Origin: Bacteroidales bacterium M5
GTDB lineage: Bacteria; Bacteroidota; Bacteroidia; Bacteroidales; Muribaculaceae
Assembly (NCBI GenBank): GCA_001689535.1
Contig: LUJP01000078.1
Location: 1 to 26,735, forward strand
Direction: 5' to 3'
Length of the DNA: 26,735 nt
Position 1 is the stretch's first letter. Each line of letters opens with the position of its first letter. The translations under genes were made by a program, and so were the position numbers. This document shows, piece by piece, positions 22,783 to 26,735 of this stretch. A model generated the notes under the pieces. That model had not been told where the DNA came from. It did no database searches and saw only the letters and a list, made by a program, of their open reading frames with translations.

Positions 22783-25350
22783 TCAGTAACTGAGGGTTAT
22801 TTCATCGATCCAGAGAGCACTTCCGAGTGAACGGGATTTCTCCACATCGTCCCACGTACTGATATGCTGGCTTTCGTATTCTATCGAACCGGTGTCTTCC
22901 GAGGAACTTATCATCACGCTGATTCCCGTGGCTTTCACACCGAAGAGCGCATATGTGAGCGGAACGGTGAATGTGGTATAGTCGAGCGAGGCGCCCAGCA
23001 GCAGCATTCCGGAGGCGATAACGCGCTCCTGTCCGTCCACCACTCCCAGCACATTCACCTCCACTTTTCCGCGGTCGGATGGATCGGCAACCGAAGGCAC
23101 ATATTTGAAATAACCGTTCACGGCACTCGGACGCGAGGTGAAATCCACGCCGGTTTTGAATCGTTCTTCGAGATTGTTGGCATCGAATGAGTAGCTGCCA
23201 AGAAACAGTCGCGCGGCCGCCCTGTGGGCTATTTCCGGAATCGCACGGCTGTAGGCCACATAGGGCTGTGATGGCTGGCGCCAGGCGGGTATGGACTGCC
23301 CGTCTGTATCCCAGGCCGTCGACTGCAGTTTTACGGCAAAATTGCCTCCCGCACAATCATCTACGGTATACACCGAAGGTTCCACATACCATGTGTTCAT
23401 GTTTTTGGCCTTCATGCAGAATGTCTTGGCGTTTGTAGTGGCCCATTTCTCCGGGATGCTGTAGTCAAAATCCGTATAATTCTGGCAGTTGTATATCTCC
23501 ACTATAGTCTGGGAATATCGCCCGCCGCTCGGCATGTTCTTATATTTCAGGGCGTGGTATTTTATATCCTCGAAATCGCTGTTGGCCAGACCTGCGTTTT
23601 TCTCCGTTGTCACGGTCACGGCGGGTGTCAGGTCCGCTTCCGTATGGTCATCGGCCACTGTCGACGTGAATGCGTATCGGGTATCTGCCTTGAGGTCGCC
23701 CACGGTGATGATGTAATTGTCGATGTCACGGTGTATGACGTGGCATTGGCGCCCGTCGGCATACACTCTGGCTATGGCAGTGATCAGACGGCGCATCTCC
23801 TCATTGTCAGCATTGATTCTTATCTTGGCGCTAAGTGCGAAGGCATCCACATCAATGGTGTATTTCGGCGCAACCACCTGCAGCACTGTCTCACCCACGG
23901 TGCGGTTGCAGTAGTCCATCCTCACTTTCACCTCATTGGAGCTCTGGGTGGGAATGAGCACTGTCACGTCGTAGCGCCCGGGAGTGTCGGAAGGGGTTAT
24001 CGACTCTATCTGGCATTCATACCATTCCGCGCCGTCGTCGCTCGCATACAGACGGAGATTATCGCCGAGATTATCGGAATCCGACGCTATCAGGAAATTA
24101 GCGGTGTTTACGCCGATCACCACGTCGCTCTGCGATATAATCTCTATCCTGGCAGGCTCCACATCTATGCCGAGCACGGCTGCTTCGCTCACCAGCCCCG
24201 TGGGTCCGATGGCAAGGAAAGTAAACGTGGCGTGCGGGTGCGCCACACTGAGGCGCGAGGCCACACCGGTAAGGTCAACCGTTGTATCTTCCGCCCCTTC
24301 CGTCACGGTTATCCCTCCTTCGGCAAGCAATGATGCCGTTTCTTTATCAAGGTTCATAAGATTAACCTCGGCCGGCCATGCCTCGTCTATGGAATCGGCA
24401 ATGAATTTGGCCGAAGTGGTCATGGAAAGTTCGGCAGCATCCTTCACGCTGAGAGAAAGCGTGCGGCCGGTATATGTTCCCTCCACATTCGATATGGCGG
24501 CGCCTGACTGGAACCCTCCGGATTCAAGGGTGGGAGAAGGAGAGGAAGCGAGCTGCGGGGTGACGGCAAGTTCTTTGACGGTCTCAGTGCCGTCGTAAAG
24601 AAACTCGGCTTTGACCACCGCAGTGCCGGAAACGGTTATGGCATCAAGCGTCAGGCCGCACACCGAAGCGGCCTGCAGCCCGTCGATACGGTGGAAAGCA
24701 TAGGAAAATTCCGTCCCGTCAATCGACAATCCGTCCAGAATCACGCTCACATTGCCGGGACGCAGAAACATATAGCTCCCATCGGTCACCGTATAAGGCA
24801 GATAACCGCCACCGTCGCTGTGGAATGTGGCCCGTGCCGCCGGAAAAGCGCATCGGAAAGCTTCGGAATAGTTCACCGTGACAGCTGCATTGAGCAGTGT
24901 CGCTGTCAGATCCACCTCCGTAGTCTTCCCGGCCACAAGGTTGATATCCTTTCTCACTCCGAAACAGGGCTTGCCGAAGCCTTCAGTTTCTATATCGCCG
25001 TGATATGCTGCCACACGGTATGAACCCGGACGAAGGCTCTGGTCCACGGGATATTCGTCCACTGAAGCCCATTCCCCTTCATAATCGCCGGTAAGGGAGG
25101 CCAGAGTGAATGATAGTTCCGACGCCTCAGGGGCAAAGCCCAGAGTGGTACCGTCAACCACAGAGCCGTCAGGAGCCTTCACGGAAGCATCAACGCTCAC
25201 CGAGGGCGAAAGCCGGCACACACCGAGGTCCGACGAAATTGTCTCGTGGGAACACGACGACGCCACAGAAGCGACCGCCAACATAGCGGCAGCTTTATGT
25301 AAAACGCGCCTGAACTTAACGGCAATTATGTTATTTTCAATAATTTGCAC
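22783..25350 (-). CDS. DUF4493 + PCMD large surface lipoprotein
   Basis: An 855-residue lipoprotein (lipobox SVASSC, Cys33). Residues about 41-270 fit DUF4493: LGVCRLSPSVSV, SLRPGSYRVAAYHGD, a stretch where Gly-Lys-Thr leads into VDLTATLLNAAVTV, and YMFLRPGNVSVILDG. The middle (about 280-585) is made of beta-sandwich-like segments, including an FN3-like YIITVGDLKADTRYAFTSTV. The C-terminal region (about 588-855) fits PCMD, from NSDFEDIKY to ALWIDEITLSY. DUF4493 and PCMD proteins are frequent and uncharacterised in gut Bacteroidales. The start is GTG (25350); no in-frame ATG fits the signal peptide. It is the first gene of the operon with two barrels and a second PCMD lipoprotein, so it may form part of a surface complex; this is inference. 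Confidence 0.85.
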   Translation of the reverse strand: MQIIENNIIAVKFRRVLHKAAAMLAVASVASSCSHETISSDLGVCRLSPSVSVDASVKAPDGSVVDGTTLGFAPEASELSFTLASLTGDYEGEWASVDEYPVDQSLRPGSYRVAAYHGDIETEGFGKPCFGVRKDINLVAGKTTEVDLTATLLNAAVTVNYSEAFRCAFPAARATFHSDGGGYLPYTVTDGSYMFLRPGNVSVILDGLSIDGTEFSYAFHRIDGLQAASVCGLTLDAITVSGTAVVKAEFLYDGTETVKELAVTPQLASSPSPTLESGGFQSGAAISNVEGTYTGRTLSLSVKDAAELSMTTSAKFIADSIDEAWPAEVNLMNLDKETASLLAEGGITVTEGAEDTTVDLTGVASRLSVAHPHATFTFLAIGPTGLVSEAAVLGIDVEPARIEIISQSDVVIGVNTANFLIASDSDNLGDNLRLYASDDGAEWYECQIESITPSDTPGRYDVTVLIPTQSSNEVKVRMDYCNRTVGETVLQVVAPKYTIDVDAFALSAKIRINADNEEMRRLITAIARVYADGRQCHVIHRDIDNYIITVGDLKADTRYAFTSTVADDHTEADLTPAVTVTTEKNAGLANSDFEDIKYHALKYKNMPSGGRYSQTIVEIYNCQNYTDFDYSIPEKWATTNAKTFCMKAKNMNTWYVEPSVYTVDDCAGGNFAVKLQSTAWDTDGQSIPAWRQPSQPYVAYSRAIPEIAHRAAARLFLGSYSFDANNLEERFKTGVDFTSRPSAVNGYFKYVPSVADPSDRGKVEVNVLGVVDGQERVIASGMLLLGASLDYTTFTVPLTYALFGVKATGISVMISSSEDTGSIEYESQHISTWDDVEKSRSLGSALWIDEITLSY

Positions 25351-25372
25351 TGATTTTACACTATAACAAGGA

Positions 25373-25395
25373 GCAACCCGTAGTTTTCAGGTTGC
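25373..25395. repeat. Small inverted repeat beside the main palindrome
   Basis: GCAACC (25373-25378) pairs with GGTTGC (25390-25395) around an 11-base loop. On the minus strand it follows the MFS gene and precedes the lipoprotein, so it may help end the MFS transcript, but only a weak T-rich stretch follows. Confidence 0.45.
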
Positions 25396-25434
25396 CTAAT
25401 TTCGCGTAAAGATACTTTATTTTCGCGAAATTAG
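25396..25434. repeat. Perfect inverted repeat upstream of the PCMD operon
   Basis: CTAATTTCGCG (25396-25406) and CGCGAAATTAG (25424-25434) are exact inverted copies around 17 bases that include TAAAG-ATAC-TTTA. On the minus strand the centre also reads TATCTTTA (25414-25407), near the -7 consensus. It could be an operator over the operon promoter or an MFS terminator stem without a T-run. Confidence 0.6.
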
Positions 25435-25455
25435 AGCCGCCAAAGGCCACATTAT

Positions 25456-26604
25456 TCAGTCCTCTCCACTCGTTTCCGAAGCCTGTGGGGAAGTGTTTTC
25501 CGGGGATGCGTTTTCTTTGCCACCGCGTTCATATCGGCGGTAGAAGATGAAGAGCAGGTATGAACCCACCACCACAAAGGGCATACCCACGAGCGGCACC
25601 GATGTATAGCCCATTCCCGCACCAATGCTGAGGCCTCCCAGAAAAGCCGCTATGGCATTGCCCACGTTATAGCAGATCTGGATACTGGCCGCACCAAGAA
25701 GCTCTCCGCCCTTGGAATAGGCCACGATAAGCGACTGCAGCGGACCGCCGCTGCCAAACAGACCTGCCGTGCCAATGAATGTGAGCAGCACGCCAAGCCA
25801 CGGAATGGAACTGAACAGCGATATGGCAAGAAGCACTATCACCATCGACCCCTCTATTATGGCCGCCACAAGCCCGGGGGCCGTATGGTCGGCCCAGCGG
25901 GCCGCTGTGAGATTTCCCACAAACATACCCAGTCCGGCCACAACCATAATCCATGTCATGGCCGCTGCCGGGAAGTGGGCCACGGTTGTCAGAAGCGGCT
26001 CCACATAGCTGTACCAGCAGTATATGCCGGTCTGGCCGAAGAATACACCGCCGAGGATTAGCCACGGCGCCGGATTACGGAGAAAACGGAACTGGCCTTT
26101 GAACCCGGTATCCACAATTTTACCCACATCGGGCACCTCATGCCTTATGGCCACATAAGTAGCCAGTCCGGCCACTGCCACTATAAAGAACGGCAGACGC
26201 CACGACACCAGTTCTGTCAGGTATGTCCCCAGGGGAACGCCCACAAGCGTTGCCACCGTCATTCCGGCAATCATTATCGACACCGCCTCCACCTTCTTTC
26301 CGGGATCGGCAAGACGTCGCGCCACGATAGCGCCTACTCCGAAGTAGGCTCCGTGGGGAAGTCCCGAAATGAAACGGGCACCGAGAAGCATCCAGTAGTT
26401 GACCGAGAATGCAGCCAGACAATTGCCGGCGGCAATCAGGCACGCAAGCATCACCAGCAGATTCTTCAAAGGCATCTTTCTGAGCACAAGAAGCATGGGC
26501 GCTCCGAAACTCACGCCGAGCGCATAGGCCGAAATCAGATGTCCGGCTTTCACTATGCTCACATCAAGGTCATGGGCTATGGGTGAAAGAATACCCATCA
26601 TCAC
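25456..26604 (-). CDS. MFS transporter (AraJ/sugar-efflux type), start unclear
   Basis: A 12-helix major facilitator of at least 382 residues, of the drug or sugar exporter type. MMGILSPIAHDL, the loop AHLISAYALG-like segment (GHLISAYALGVSFGAPML), RFISGLPHGAYFGVGAIVARRLA and ISIMIAGMTVATLVGVPLGTYL-like helix 5 are family features. The C-terminal 30 residues are polar. The first possible start codon in frame is GTG at 26604, but the same frame is open for 31 codons further upstream (to TGA at 26700-26698) and encodes KSLIALSLGTFALGIAEF, the typical first membrane helix. No ATG, GTG or TTG occurs there. A rare start such as CTG (26667) is possible, or the true start has been lost. Function (substrate) is unknown. 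Confidence 0.85.
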   Translation of the reverse strand: MMMGILSPIAHDLDVSIVKAGHLISAYALGVSFGAPMLLVLRKMPLKNLLVMLACLIAAGNCLAAFSVNYWMLLGARFISGLPHGAYFGVGAIVARRLADPGKKVEAVSIMIAGMTVATLVGVPLGTYLTELVSWRLPFFIVAVAGLATYVAIRHEVPDVGKIVDTGFKGQFRFLRNPAPWLILGGVFFGQTGIYCWYSYVEPLLTTVAHFPAAAMTWIMVVAGLGMFVGNLTAARWADHTAPGLVAAIIEGSMVIVLLAISLFSSIPWLGVLLTFIGTAGLFGSGGPLQSLIVAYSKGGELLGAASIQICYNVGNAIAAFLGGLSIGAGMGYTSVPLVGMPFVVVGSYLLFIFYRRYERGGKENASPENTSPQASETSGED

Positions 26605-26698
26605 AAACTCGGCTATTCCAAGAGCGAATGTGCCGAGCGAAAGTGCAATAAGACTTTTCTGGGTCAGCGGATTTTTCCGGTGGGCGGGGAGGGGATGT

Positions 26699-26730
26699 CA
26701 AGAGTATAGTGTGGCCAGTCTGAACATAAA
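26699..26730 (-). promoter_or_regulatory. Candidate promoter of the MFS gene
   Basis: On the minus strand TTTA (26730-26727), a spacer of 20, then TACTCTTG (26706-26699) resemble the -33/-7 promoter with one deviation in each box. A transcript from here would include the whole upstream extension of the MFS frame. Confidence 0.4.
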
Positions 26731-26735
26731 GAATT

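Overview
The window looks like a chromosomal segment of a Bacteroidales bacterium, most likely of the Muribaculaceae type (the family-level guess is inference). Evidence for the order: promoters of the Bacteroidetes TTTG / TAnnTTTG class lie before several genes; the proteins include a GH92 alpha-mannosidase lipoprotein, DUF4493 and PCMD surface lipoproteins, an OstA-like protein beside a SurA-like chaperone, and a carboxynorspermidine decarboxylase. Third codon positions are GC-rich, so long antisense reading frames appear opposite real genes and are not genes. Two genes end in TAG, so the standard code applies.

Layout. (1) 1-367, minus: start of a TPR-type lipoprotein gene with an in-frame amber codon just after its signal peptide. 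(2) 608-8424, minus: guaB, a parvulin-like periplasmic protein, an SGNH esterase plus a type I phosphodiesterase-like protein (a two-gene unit with its own promoter and terminator), a SurA-like isomerase and an OstA-like protein. Apart from the hydrolase pair this is an outer-membrane biogenesis cluster downstream of guaB. (3) 8569-11478, plus: a PlsC acyltransferase expressed divergently from guaB, then groES-groEL with a sigma-54-type promoter. (4) 11759-13966, minus: GH92 alpha-mannosidase lipoprotein, convergent with groEL; each has its own intrinsic terminator. (5) 14112-19380, plus: a tight run of uvrD/pcrA-type helicase (TTG start), nspC, a membrane-anchored GT2 glycosyltransferase and radC. 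(6) 19493-25350, minus: a four-gene operon of a DUF4493+PCMD lipoprotein, two paralogous outer-membrane beta-barrels and a second PCMD lipoprotein. (7) 25456 to about 26700, minus: an MFS exporter whose first membrane helix is encoded upstream of any ATG/GTG/TTG start.

The best candidate for an undescribed system is the operon at 19493-25350: two large surface lipoproteins with putative carbohydrate-related C-terminal domains bracket two small barrels, with no SusC/SusD, transposase or regulator nearby. Other items worth a look are the sigma-54-like groESL promoter, the amber codon in the lipoprotein, the missing start of the MFS gene and the 11-bp-arm palindrome at 25396-25434. No tRNA, rRNA, CRISPR array, insertion sequence or prophage was seen. 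No gene-free stretch exceeds 300 bases.
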